This document shows positions 8,170 to 16,085 of a stretch of DNA of 64,000 bases, piece after piece; positions within the stretch are counted from its first letter, which is position 1; every line of letters begins with the position of its first letter. Source of the stretch: Nocardia wallacei. GTDB lineage: Bacteria; Actinomycetota; Actinomycetes; Mycobacteriales; Mycobacteriaceae. The notes under the pieces were generated by a model. It worked only from the letters and a program-made list of their open reading frames with translations. It was not told the origin of the DNA and did no database searches. The stretch lies in the NCBI RefSeq assembly GCF_029868745.1, contig NZ_JARWOP010000137.1, positions 1 through 64,000 of the forward strand. The letters run 5' to 3'. A program made the translations under genes and the position numbers.

Positions 8170-9558
8170 TCAGCGGAATACCGAAACCAGTTCGCCCCGA
8201 GGGTAATTGGGCACCGGCACGGGCTCGCGACGGCGACCGCGTGGCTCGGCCCACAGGAAGACGAAGAAGAACACCACGAGCAGCAGGGCCCGTCCCCACA
8301 CGCCGAACTGCACGACATGCTTCTCGATATCGGCCGGGTCGCCCGACCCCAGGGCATAGAAGTAGCGGAAGACCCCGATCCCGATCGCCGCGTCGGCGAG
8401 CAGATACCCGCCCACCGCCGCCCACGGAACCCGCAGTAGCACCAGGAACGGAATCAGCCACAGCGTGTACTGCGGGGAATGCACCTTGTGGAACAACAGG
8501 AATCCACACAGCATCGCGGCGCTGACCCCGACCCACGGGAAGGCCGCGCCCGCGCTGTACCGCTTCCAGCCCAGCCACACCGCCAGCAGGAACGACACCA
8601 GCACGAGCACCGGCGACGCCGCCGACACCACCTCCTGGAACGACTCCTCGCTGCCCGGCGCCTCGCCGAACAGGGGTCGCAGTCCCCAGTACCAGATCGA
8701 GTTGGTGGTGATATCAGCCTGCCGCAACTGCTGGAAGGTGATCGAGGCGCGCCAGCCCTCGTACCCGGCCAGGGCGAAGGGCAGATTGATCGCGACCACC
8801 GTGCCCGCCGCGGCGGCGGCCACCGCGAGCGCGCCGCGCACGTCGTAACCGCCGGGCCGGTCCGCATCCTGCTCGTCGCCGCCCTGCCCGGCGCCGCGGG
8901 TCAGCACGTAGATCAGCAGCGGCAGCACGAAGATGCCCGGATACAGTTTCAGGCAGAAACCGATGCCCAGCAGCACGGCGGCCGCGATCGCGCGGGCCCG
9001 CAACGAGTATCGAGTCAGCGCGGTGACCACATAGACGGCCGCCACCGACGTCCACACGACCGGCAGCTCCCAGTTGTGGAACGCGTAGAGCAGCAGCGGC
9101 GGGCCCACCGACCACAGCAGCGCGGCCGGACCGGACAGCCGGCCCAGCATCCACGCCGTCGCCAGCGCGAACGGAGCCAGCAACAGGGCCGAATGCAGCA
9201 GGAACACCGCATCGTCGGTGGCGCCCGCCGCGCCGAGCCACATCAGCAATCCACTGAGTACCGGGTATTCCACCGCCCCGCCGGTCAGCGTGCCGTCCGA
9301 GGTGATGCCGCCGCTGATGTACGGGAAGACGTGCTCGTTGATGCTGCGGCCAAGCCACAGGAACTGGATGTCGGAGTAGCAGACCTCGGCATCCTTGATC
9401 TTGTCGAACATCTCGCTGCGGCCGTCGGCGTCGAACGGGCCGACCGCGCAGCGTGCCTTGTTGAAATAGGCGAACACCAGCATCACGCCGCACAGCAGCG
9501 TCGCTGCGACGGCGGCGGCCCGGCCTCCCGGGCGCGCGGTATCCGCTCGGTTCGACAT
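8170..9558 (-). CDS. Second GT87-family (DUF2029) membrane glycosyltransferase
   Basis: 462 aa, about ten membrane helices. After a first helix (AAAVAATLLCGVMLVFAYF) the extracytoplasmic loop contains CYSDIQFLW and then EYPVLSGLLMW, the same motif pair as in the GT87 protein at 2562-4271; the late KVHSPQYTLWLIP also matches its KVWSPQYSLWLVP. It is therefore a paralogue, presumed to transfer mannose or another sugar from a polyprenyl phosphate carrier outside the membrane. ATG at 9558 is chosen; longer starts run into the rpsF promoter region. Divergent from rpsF. Confidence 0.83.
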   Translation of the reverse strand: MSNRADTARPGGRAAAVAATLLCGVMLVFAYFNKARCAVGPFDADGRSEMFDKIKDAEVCYSDIQFLWLGRSINEHVFPYISGGITSDGTLTGGAVEYPVLSGLLMWLGAAGATDDAVFLLHSALLLAPFALATAWMLGRLSGPAALLWSVGPPLLLYAFHNWELPVVWTSVAAVYVVTALTRYSLRARAIAAAVLLGIGFCLKLYPGIFVLPLLIYVLTRGAGQGGDEQDADRPGGYDVRGALAVAAAAAGTVVAINLPFALAGYEGWRASITFQQLRQADITTNSIWYWGLRPLFGEAPGSEESFQEVVSAASPVLVLVSFLLAVWLGWKRYSAGAAFPWVGVSAAMLCGFLLFHKVHSPQYTLWLIPFLVLLRVPWAAVGGYLLADAAIGIGVFRYFYALGSGDPADIEKHVVQFGVWGRALLLVVFFFVFLWAEPRGRRREPVPVPNYPRGELVSVFR

Positions 9559-9672
9559 GGGACCACGATATGTGGCGCACCCCGTGCGCGTCCGCATTCC
9601 TTTTCGGACGGAGATCGATTTCGTCGGCGAACACCAGCTCATGTAGCCTTGGCGGGTTGCTGACGCGACGAC

Positions 9673-9719
9673 CCTCCTGCCCACGGAACGTCCGTGGGCC
9701 GTCCTTAGTCCACAGGAGG
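9673..9719 (+). promoter_or_regulatory. rpsF leader hairpin with masked Shine-Dalgarno site
   Basis: An inner hairpin (9679-9687 with 9691-9699, nine paired bases, triloop ACG) sits between CCTCCTG (9673-9679) and CAGGAGG (9713-9719), the rpsF ribosome site; those two 7-mers are exactly complementary. The two structures share G9679, so they form a nested or alternative fold. Known biology: S6:S18 represses its own mRNA in many bacteria through an rpsF leader. Whether this is that element is inference. Confidence 0.4.
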
Positions 9720-9731
9720 TGATGGGTTCCC

Positions 9732-10022
9732 GTGCGTCAATACGAAGTGATGGTCATTCTCGATCCCAATCTGGATGAGCGCACCGTCGGTCCGAACCTG
9801 GACAAGATGCTCAGTGTGATCTCGCAGCAGGGTGGCAAGGTCGACAAGGTCGACATCTGGGGCCGCCGCCGGCTCGCGTACGAGATCGCCAAGCAGAACG
9901 AAGGCATCTACGCGGTCGTCGATCTCACCGCCGAGCCCGACACGGTGAGCGAGCTCGATCGCCAGCTGGGGCTGAACGAATCGGTGCTGCGCACCAAGGT
10001 GCTGCGCAACAACAAGAAGTAA
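9732..10022 (+). CDS. rpsF: 30S ribosomal protein S6
   Basis: 96 aa, the normal S6 length. Binds 16S rRNA with S18 in the small-subunit platform. Seen: [18 protein letters not shown], the [19 protein letters not shown] core and a basic C-terminus ([11 protein letters not shown]). GTG start with a strong AGGAGGTGA ribosome site ten bases upstream. First gene of the rpsF-ssb-rpsR-rplI operon, in the same order as in mycobacteria. Confidence 0.97.
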   Translation: MRQYEVMVILDPNLDERTVGPNLDKMLSVISQQGGKVDKVDIWGRRRLAYEIAKQNEGIYAVVDLTAEPDTVSELDRQLGLNESVLRTKVLRNNKK

Positions 10023-10128
10023 GCCCCTCTCGGAGAGCGAACCGCACTCGTAGTCGTCGGTGCCTGTCTCTAGGCTCTAGCGCAACACACGAGTGCACGG
10101 CGGACTGCACCGAAGAGCAGGAGGAACC

Positions 10129-10677
10129 ATGGCTGGCGACACGGTCATCACCGTCATCGGAAACTTGACGGCCGACCCGGAACTTCGATTCACGCCCGCG
10201 GGGGCCGCGGTAGCCAATTTCACCGTGGCATCGACACCCCGCGTGTTCGACCGTAATACCAACGAATGGAAAGACGGCGAGGCGCTTTTCCTGCGCTGCA
10301 ACATCTGGCGTGAGGCTGCGGAGAATGTCGCCGAGAGCCTGACCCGAGGCTCGCGCGTGATCGTGAGCGGACGGCTCAAACAGCGCTCCTTCGAAACCCG
10401 CGAGGGCGAGAAGCGCACGGTCGTCGAGCTCGAGGTCGACGAGATCGGTCCCTCCCTGCGCTACGCGACCGCGAAGGTCAACAAGACCTCGCGCGGTGGT
10501 GGTGGCGGTGGCTTCGGTGGCGGCTCCGGCGGTGGTGGGGGCTACAACAGCGGCGCCAACGGTGGCGGTCGCGGCGGGCAGCAGCAAGGCTCCGCCGGCG
10601 GCGAGGACCCGTGGGGCAGCGCTCCCGCAGCCGGCTCCTTCGGGGGCGGCGCAATGGACGACGAACCGCCGTTCTAG
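10129..10677 (+). CDS. ssb: Single-stranded DNA-binding protein
   Basis: 182 aa. OB-fold (about 1-115) beginning [20 protein letters not shown] with the [18 protein letters not shown] segment; a Gly-rich linker (about 123-165); and the acidic C-terminal tip DDEPPF that recruits replication and repair proteins. ATG at 10129 has GGAGG four bases upstream; an in-frame ATG at 10093 lacks this. Lies between rpsF and rpsR, the usual position for the housekeeping SSB. Confidence 0.97.
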   Translation: MAGDTVITVIGNLTADPELRFTPAGAAVANFTVASTPRVFDRNTNEWKDGEALFLRCNIWREAAENVAESLTRGSRVIVSGRLKQRSFETREGEKRTVVELEVDEIGPSLRYATAKVNKTSRGGGGGGFGGGSGGGGGYNSGANGGGRGGQQQGSAGGEDPWGSAPAAGSFGGGAMDDEPPF

Positions 10678-10729
10678 AACGGCTTTCATCGGGGCCCACG
10701 GGCTCCCAGGCATGACGGAGTAGAAAACA

Positions 10730-10981
10730 ATGGCCAAAGCACCGGCGCGCGAAAAGGTGCTGAAGAAGAAGGCGTGTGCCTTCTGCAAGGAAGCGAAGAG
10801 CGGCACCGTCCAGATCGATTACAAGGACACGGCAATGCTGCGGAAGTTCGTGAGCGATCGCGGCAAGATCCGTGCCCGCCGCGTCACCGGCAACTGCGTG
10901 CAGCACCAGCGTGATGTCGCCGTCGCGGTCAAGAACAGCCGCGAGGTGGCCCTGCTGCCGTACGTGTCCACGGCTCGCTGA
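10730..10981 (+). CDS. rpsR: 30S ribosomal protein S18, zinc-ribbon form
   Basis: 83 aa. Partner of S6 in the 30S platform. Seen: KKKACAFC near the N-terminus, the [26 protein letters not shown] core, and NCVQHQRDV. The CxxC and CxxH pairs make this the Cys-containing (C+) zinc-binding form, the kind that zinc-starved actinobacteria replace with a Cys-less paralogue. ATG at 10730 directly after ssb. Confidence 0.96.
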   Translation: MAKAPAREKVLKKKACAFCKEAKSGTVQIDYKDTAMLRKFVSDRGKIRARRVTGNCVQHQRDVAVAVKNSREVALLPYVSTAR

Positions 10982-10998
10982 GAGGGAGGCACACGACG

Positions 10999-11454
10999 AT
11001 GAAGCTGATTCTGACTGCCGATGTGGACAACCTCGGTGCGCCCGGCGACACCGTGGAGGTCAAGGACGGTTACGGCCGCAACTTCCTGCTGCCGCGCGGC
11101 CTGGCCATCCCGGCCACTCGCGGTGCGCAGAAGCAGGTCGAGGGCATCCGCCGGGCGCAGGACGCCCGTCGCGTGCGCGACCTCGACCACGCCAACGAGC
11201 TGAAGCAGGCCATCGAGAACCTGGAGTCGGTGTCCCTCGCGGTGAAGACCGCCGGCACCGGCAAGCTGTTCGGCTCGGTCACCCCGTCCGACGTCGCGGG
11301 GGCCATCAAGGCCGCCGGCGGCCCGGTCGTGGACAAGCGCAGCATCGAGCTGCCGAAGGCGCACATCAAGAGCACCGGCAAGCACGGTGTCGTGGTGCAT
11401 CTGCACCCGGATGTGGCGGCCAAGTTCGATCTGCTGGTCGACGCCTCCGAGTAA
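10999..11454 (+). CDS. rplI: 50S ribosomal protein L9
   Basis: 151 aa, usual length. N-terminal domain binding 23S rRNA ([36 protein letters not shown]), a long linking helix (about 42-75) and a C-terminal domain ([15 protein letters not shown] onward). GAGGGAGG ribosome site before ATG 10999. Last gene of the operon; a strong hairpin follows 15 bases after the stop. Confidence 0.97.
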   Translation: MKLILTADVDNLGAPGDTVEVKDGYGRNFLLPRGLAIPATRGAQKQVEGIRRAQDARRVRDLDHANELKQAIENLESVSLAVKTAGTGKLFGSVTPSDVAGAIKAAGGPVVDKRSIELPKAHIKSTGKHGVVVHLHPDVAAKFDLLVDASE

Positions 11455-11469
11455 TACCGTTTGTGGGAA

Positions 11470-11501
11470 ACCACCTCCGCGCCGATCGGTGCGGAGGTGG
11501 T
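11470..11501 (+). terminator. Terminator-like hairpin after rplI
   Basis: Perfect 11-base stem ACCACCTCCGC (11470-11480) and GCGGAGGTGGT (11491-11501) around a 10-base loop. There is no long T run, as is common for high-GC actinobacterial terminators. It closes the rpsF operon. Confidence 0.7.
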
Positions 11502-12116
11502 GTTCCGCTGCGCGGGTGTCTGTGTTTGCTATTCGTTAGCTATTCTTGGGGCGCGCAGGCCGGGGTACGGTCGGCAGATATTCCATATCGCTTTAACCCC
11601 AGTTCGGGATGGTTTGGGGAAAACTCGGCAAACCGACCATTCGCAATGTGATCCACGCCATATCCCGAGAGAGCTCTGTTAACCCAACACGCCCGGCCGT
11701 TCATCTTGGCCGACACGCCGATGCACTGTTAATCCACAAGTGCACAGGCGCTATAAACGGTTCCTACCTGTGTGGTATCGGATATCCGCGCGCACTTTCC
11801 CCAGGTAATACACATGGGCTGCACAACAGCGGGTGAACAGTCCCCAGTTTGTCCACAGGTGGATGCACAGGGCGGTTTGGTAGTCCACAGTTCGGTCCCT
11901 TAGGTTCTTCCCGGTGTCGTGATCCCACGCCCCGTACACCGCGATTTCGCGAGCCTCGCAGAACGCTCCACCGGTTTGCTGATCGCCGCCCGCGAACTGC
12001 GGCAACCCCCGGCAGCGTCGCCGCGCGGCAATCCGAACGTGTCGGTGCCCGGGCGTACAAAGAGGGCTCGATACTCTCGGTGCCGCGAGCGTGATGAGAG
12101 AGGACGGTCGAGTCGG
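11502..12116. other. Long non-coding stretch before dnaB
   Basis: No convincing gene: short open frames lack ribosome sites and family features. Base composition is visibly lower in GC than the surroundings between about 11510 and 11900. It holds the DnaA-box-like cluster described separately. In mycobacteria a small gene (Rv0057) occupies this slot; it is not seen here. Confidence 0.6.
11730..11889 (+). promoter_or_regulatory. Cluster of DnaA-box-like sequences upstream of dnaB
   Basis: TTGTCCACA at 11849-11857 is an exact match to the mycobacterial-type DnaA box. TAATCCACA (11730-11738) and TAGTCCACA (11881-11889) each differ by one base from TTATCCACA or TTGTCCACA. All are on the same strand and point toward dnaB. 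They could couple dnaB expression to DnaA or act as a DnaA titration site (inference). Confidence 0.45.
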
Positions 12117-15100
12117 GTGGCAGTCGTCGATGATCGCGGGCACTCGGAGTACTCCGACTCGCAAGGGGAGGATTTCGGCCGCCAGCCGCCGCACGACATG
12201 GCGGCCGAGCAGTCGGTGCTCGGCGGCATGCTGCTGTCCAAGGACGCCATCGCCGACGTCGTGGAGGTGGTGCGCCCCGGCGACTTCTACCGCCCCGCCC
12301 ACCAAGCCGTCTACGACGCCATCCTCGACCTGTACGGCCGCGGCGAACCCGCCGACCCCGTCACCGTGGCCGCCTCGCTCGACCGCCGCGGCGAACTCAA
12401 GCGCATCGGCGGCCCCCCCTATCTGGTCACCCTGACGCAGACCGTCCCCACCGCCGCCAACGCCTCCTACTACGCCGAGATCGTCGCGGAGAAGGCGATC
12501 CTGCGCCGTTTGGTCGAGGCCGGCACCCGCATCGTCCAATATGGCTACGCCGGCTCCGACGGCCAGGACGTCGCCGAGGTGGTCGACCGCGCCCAAGCCG
12601 AAATCTACGAAGTCACCGAACGCCGCTCCAGCGAGGATTACATGCCGCTGGAGGAACTCCTCCAGCCCACGATGGACGAGATCGACTCCATCGCCAGCCG
12701 CGGCGGCATGTCCCTCGGCGTCCCCACCGGCTTCACCGAACTCGACGAGGTAACCAACGGCCTACACCCCGGCCAGATGATCATCGTCGCCGCCCGGCCC
12801 GGTGTCGGGAAGGCCCTGGCCCTCGACACCCCCTTACCCACACCGACCGGCTGGACCACGATGGGCGAAGTCACCGTCGGCGACGAACTCCTCGACGCCC
12901 AGGGCCGCCCCACCCGCGTCCTCGCCGCCACCGAGATCATGACCGACCGCCCCTGCTACGAAGTCGAATTCTCCGACGGCACAGTCATAGTCGCCGACGA
13001 GCAACACCAGTGGCTGACGGAGACACGTGCGTCGCGCAAGTCAGCACAGCAGGCAGCGAGTGGATACAACAGGCAGCGAAACCAGCAGACCTTCGCCGAA
13101 GTGAGAACAACGGCCGAGGTCGCCGCCACATTGCGTTGCGCCACCGCGGATCGCCGGATAAACCACTCCGTCAACAACGCTCAACCGCTCCAGCTACCCG
13201 AGCAGGACTTGTTGGTACCGCCCTACACTCTCGGCGCGTGGCTCGGCGACGGAACCTCGGCATCCGCTCACCTGACCACCGCTGACCCCGAGATCATCCT
13301 CCGCATCGAAGGCGAGGGCATCGTTGCGGCGCCTGTCGAATCCGCGACGCTCCGATACAGCCTGCGGTTGCCTGCCGACGGGCCGATCTCACCGCGATTC
13401 TGTGTGATTTGTGGAGCCGAGTTCACCCCGTTCACAAGCGAAGTCCGAACCTGCGGTCGGTCGTGCGGGGGAAAGGCGCGCTTCGTTTCGCCTTCGGCAC
13501 CGAAACCGACATGCCATCGTTGTGGCGGGCCGTCGATCGGTTTACGGCTCTGCCAGGCATGCAGAAACTCGATAGGGACAGTCCAGGGCCGGCTTCGAAC
13601 ACTGGGCGTGCTGGGCAACAAGCACATTCCGATGTCCTATCTGCGGTCGTCGGAATCGCAGAGGCGCGCGCTGCTCGCCGGACTCCTGGATACCGACGGA
13701 ACCGTCACGCACGGAGGCTCGGCACAGTTCAGTGTCACCAGCGCGCGGTTGGCGCACGATATCGAGGAATTGATCGTCAGTCTCGGATACCGCTGCCAGG
13801 TGTCGACGAAACAGGTTCGCGGTCGCACGGTCGATTCGTCAACGGCATACACACTTACATTCGCTACGGACGACCGGGTTTTCGGATTGAACCGAAAGCA
13901 TATTGCGCACAAACAACGCCGGGCGGACAGTAGCACGGCCCGATCGCGCTCCCGGTACATCGTCGATGTTCGCCGAATCGCGGATACACCCGTTCGCTGT
14001 GTCGAAGTGGACAACACGGAGCATCTGTACCTCGCCGGGCGTTCGATGATCCCGACGCACAATTCCACGCTGGGAATGGATTTCATGCGGAGTGCTTCGG
14101 TGAAGCACGGGTTGGCGAGTGTGATCTTTTCGCTGGAGATGAGTCGGACCGAGATCGTCATGCGGTTGTTGTCGGCGGAGGCTCGGATCAAGCTCGGGGA
14201 TATGCGGTCCGGGCGGATGAGTGACGACGACTGGACTCGGTTGGCGCGCCGGATGAGTGAGATCAGCGAGGCGCCGCTGTTCGTCGACGATTCGCCGAAT
14301 ATGACGATGATGGAGATTCGCGCGAAGGCGCGGCGGCTCAAACAGCGCCACGATCTACGCCTGGTCGTCGTCGACTACCTCCAGCTGATGACCTCCGGAA
14401 AAAAGGTCGAATCCCGCCAGCAGGAAGTCTCCGAATTTTCCCGAAGCCTCAAACTCCTCGCCAAGGAACTAGAGGTCCCCGTCGTAGCGATCTCCCAGCT
14501 GAACCGCGGCCCCGAACAACGAACCGACAAGCGCCCCATGGTTTCCGACCTGCGCGAGTCGGGGTGTCTGCCCGCGTCGACGCGGATTCTGCGGGCCGAT
14601 ACCGGTAATGAGGTCACGCTCGGCGAGTTGATCGCCAGTGGCGAACAGCCTTTGGTGTGGTCGCTGGACGAGCGCATGCGAATGGTCGCCCGCCCGATGG
14701 TGAAGGTCTTTCCCAGCGGCCGGAAAGAAGTCTTCCGCCTGCGCCTGGCTTCCGGCCGAGTCGTGGAGGCGACGGGCAACCATCCCTTCCTGACCGTCGA
14801 CGGCTGGATTTCGCTGGACAAGCTGCGAGTCGACGATCGCTTGGCGACGCCCCGCCGGGTGCCCGAACCGGCACACACCGAGCGCATGCCCGAGGCCGAG
14901 GTAATTCTGCTGGCCCACATGATCGGCGACGGGTCGTGCGTGAAACGCCAACCGATCCGTTACGCGAGTGTCGATGAGGCGAACCTGTCCGCCGTCGCCG
15001 CGGCGGCAACGCATTTCGGCGTCACCGCGGTGCGTGACGACTATCCGGCCGCCAGGGTCACCACGATGCGCCTGCGCGCGCCTTACCGTCTCACACACGG

Positions 15101-16022
15101 AAAACGCAATCCGATCGCCGCGTGGTTGGATGAGTTGGGCCTGTTCGGGCTGCGCAGCTACGAAAAATATGTGCCCGCACGAGTATTCGCTCTACCGAAC
15201 GACCAGGTAGCGCTGTTCCTTCGGCACCTGTGGGCGACGGACGGTTCGGTCCGATGGGATGAGAAGGGTCGTCAAGGCCGGATCTACTACGCCTCCACCA
15301 GCCGACGTCTCATCGATGACGTCGCGCAGTTGCTGCTTCGGCTCGGTGTGCAAGGTCGAATCAGGCGAGTCACGAAGCCGGGCTACCGGGACTGCTGGCA
15401 TCTGAGCATCGACGGCGCGGAGAATCAGGCGAACTTCTTACAGGACATCGGTGTACACGGCGTCCGCGGCATACTCGGCGAACAAGTACTGCGGGAACTC
15501 GAGTCGATGATCCGCAATACGAACGTCGACACGGTTCCCAAGGAAATCTGGAACAAGGTCCGAGACCTGCTCGCCACGCAGCACATCACGCACCGCGATT
15601 TCTCGGCGGCCATGGGATCCCGTTTCTGCGGCTCCGCCATGTGGAAGAAATCCCCCAGCCGTTCCAGACTGGCCCGGGTCGCCGCCGTCCTGGAAGACGC
15701 CGAGATCGAGATGTACGCGACGAACGACGTCTTCTGGGATCGGATCGTGGAGATCAGCAGCCTCGGCGAGCAGGACGTATACGACGGAACAGTCCCCGGG
15801 ACGCACAATTTCGTGGCAGACGGCGTCTCCGTCCACAACAGCCTCGAGCAGGATGCCGACATGGTTATTCTTTTGCATCGGCCCGATGCGTTCGAGCGGG
15901 ACGATCCTCGGGGTGGTGAGGCGGATTTGATACTCGGTAAGCATCGAAATGGGCCTACCGCGACCATCACCGTGGCGCATCAGCTGCACCTCAGCCGTTT
16001 CGTGGATATGGCGCGCGGGTGA
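12117..16022 (+). CDS. dnaB: Replicative DNA helicase DnaB with two inteins
   Basis: Hexameric replicative helicase that unwinds DNA at the fork. The precursor is 1301 aa; removing two in-frame inteins (417 and 425 aa) leaves 459 aa, a normal DnaB. The N-terminal domain (PPHDMAAEQSVLGGMLLS) precedes the RecA-like domain; the Walker A motif is split after GVGK by intein 1, and the segment DLRESG|SLEQDAD is split by intein 2. Between them lie IFSLEMSR, VVVDYLQLM (Walker B) and AISQLNRGPEQR. GTG at 12117 (VAVVDDRG) matches family N-termini and has AGAGAGGA upstream; an in-frame extension to 11919 is unlikely. Without protein splicing the ATPase site cannot form. Confidence 0.96.
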   Translation: MAVVDDRGHSEYSDSQGEDFGRQPPHDMAAEQSVLGGMLLSKDAIADVVEVVRPGDFYRPAHQAVYDAILDLYGRGEPADPVTVAASLDRRGELKRIGGPPYLVTLTQTVPTAANASYYAEIVAEKAILRRLVEAGTRIVQYGYAGSDGQDVAEVVDRAQAEIYEVTERRSSEDYMPLEELLQPTMDEIDSIASRGGMSLGVPTGFTELDEVTNGLHPGQMIIVAARPGVGKALALDTPLPTPTGWTTMGEVTVGDELLDAQGRPTRVLAATEIMTDRPCYEVEFSDGTVIVADEQHQWLTETRASRKSAQQAASGYNRQRNQQTFAEVRTTAEVAATLRCATADRRINHSVNNAQPLQLPEQDLLVPPYTLGAWLGDGTSASAHLTTADPEIILRIEGEGIVAAPVESATLRYSLRLPADGPISPRFCVICGAEFTPFTSEVRTCGRSCGGKARFVSPSAPKPTCHRCGGPSIGLRLCQACRNSIGTVQGRLRTLGVLGNKHIPMSYLRSSESQRRALLAGLLDTDGTVTHGGSAQFSVTSARLAHDIEELIVSLGYRCQVSTKQVRGRTVDSSTAYTLTFATDDRVFGLNRKHIAHKQRRADSSTARSRSRYIVDVRRIADTPVRCVEVDNTEHLYLAGRSMIPTHNSTLGMDFMRSASVKHGLASVIFSLEMSRTEIVMRLLSAEARIKLGDMRSGRMSDDDWTRLARRMSEISEAPLFVDDSPNMTMMEIRAKARRLKQRHDLRLVVVDYLQLMTSGKKVESRQQEVSEFSRSLKLLAKELEVPVVAISQLNRGPEQRTDKRPMVSDLRESGCLPASTRILRADTGNEVTLGELIASGEQPLVWSLDERMRMVARPMVKVFPSGRKEVFRLRLASGRVVEATGNHPFLTVDGWISLDKLRVDDRLATPRRVPEPAHTERMPEAEVILLAHMIGDGSCVKRQPIRYASVDEANLSAVAAAATHFGVTAVRDDYPAARVTTMRLRAPYRLTHGKRNPIAAWLDELGLFGLRSYEKYVPARVFALPNDQVALFLRHLWATDGSVRWDEKGRQGRIYYASTSRRLIDDVAQLLLRLGVQGRIRRVTKPGYRDCWHLSIDGAENQANFLQDIGVHGVRGILGEQVLRELESMIRNTNVDTVPKEIWNKVRDLLATQHITHRDFSAAMGSRFCGSAMWKKSPSRSRLARVAAVLEDAEIEMYATNDVFWDRIVEISSLGEQDVYDGTVPGTHNFVADGVSVHNSLEQDADMVILLHRPDAFERDDPRGGEADLILGKHRNGPTATITVAHQLHLSRFVDMARG
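12813..14063 (+). mobile_element. DnaB intein 1, class 3 type, in the Walker A motif
   Basis: 417-residue intein inserted between GVGK and S(T) of the P-loop. It begins with Ala (ALALDTPLPTPTGW), so it cannot use the usual N-terminal Cys/Ser. It carries the Trp-Cys-Thr set of class 3 inteins: W in ADEQHQW (block B), C in VRCVEVDNTEHLYLAG (block F) and T in PTHN (block G), and ends in His-Asn before Ser+1. A LAGLIDADG homing endonuclease is present (LGAWLGDGTSA and LLAGLLDTDGTV). Two four-cysteine clusters (13401-13562) lie between these motifs and look like zinc ribbons, an unusual insertion. Confidence 0.92.
14565..15839 (+). mobile_element. DnaB intein 2, class 1 type, at the DLRESG|S site
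   Basis: 425-residue intein starting with Cys (CLPASTRILR) and ending HN before Ser+1, so the standard class 1 pathway is intact. Block B is GNHPFLTVDGW with its His. LAGLIDADG motifs are seen in LLAHMIGDGS and FLRHLWATDGS; the endonuclease may therefore be active. The insertion point between DLRESG and SLEQDAD is the classic DnaB site also used by the cyanobacterial DnaB mini-intein. Frame is maintained with no stop, so it is splicing-competent on paper. Confidence 0.93.
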
Positions 16023-16085
16023 GTGGTTCTGTCGTTGGGCCGGGACGGCTCTCTGGTTCCGTCCGCTGACTGGAGCGGAGGGCTG

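Noticed and set aside
11919-12116. 66-residue N-terminal extension of DnaB
   Set aside because: Arg/Ser-rich, unlike DnaB; the GTG at 12117 matches family starts and has a ribosome site.
16062-16079. Six-base stem between dnaB and ietS as a terminator
   Set aside because: Stem TCCGCT/AGCGGA is too short to support a terminator call.
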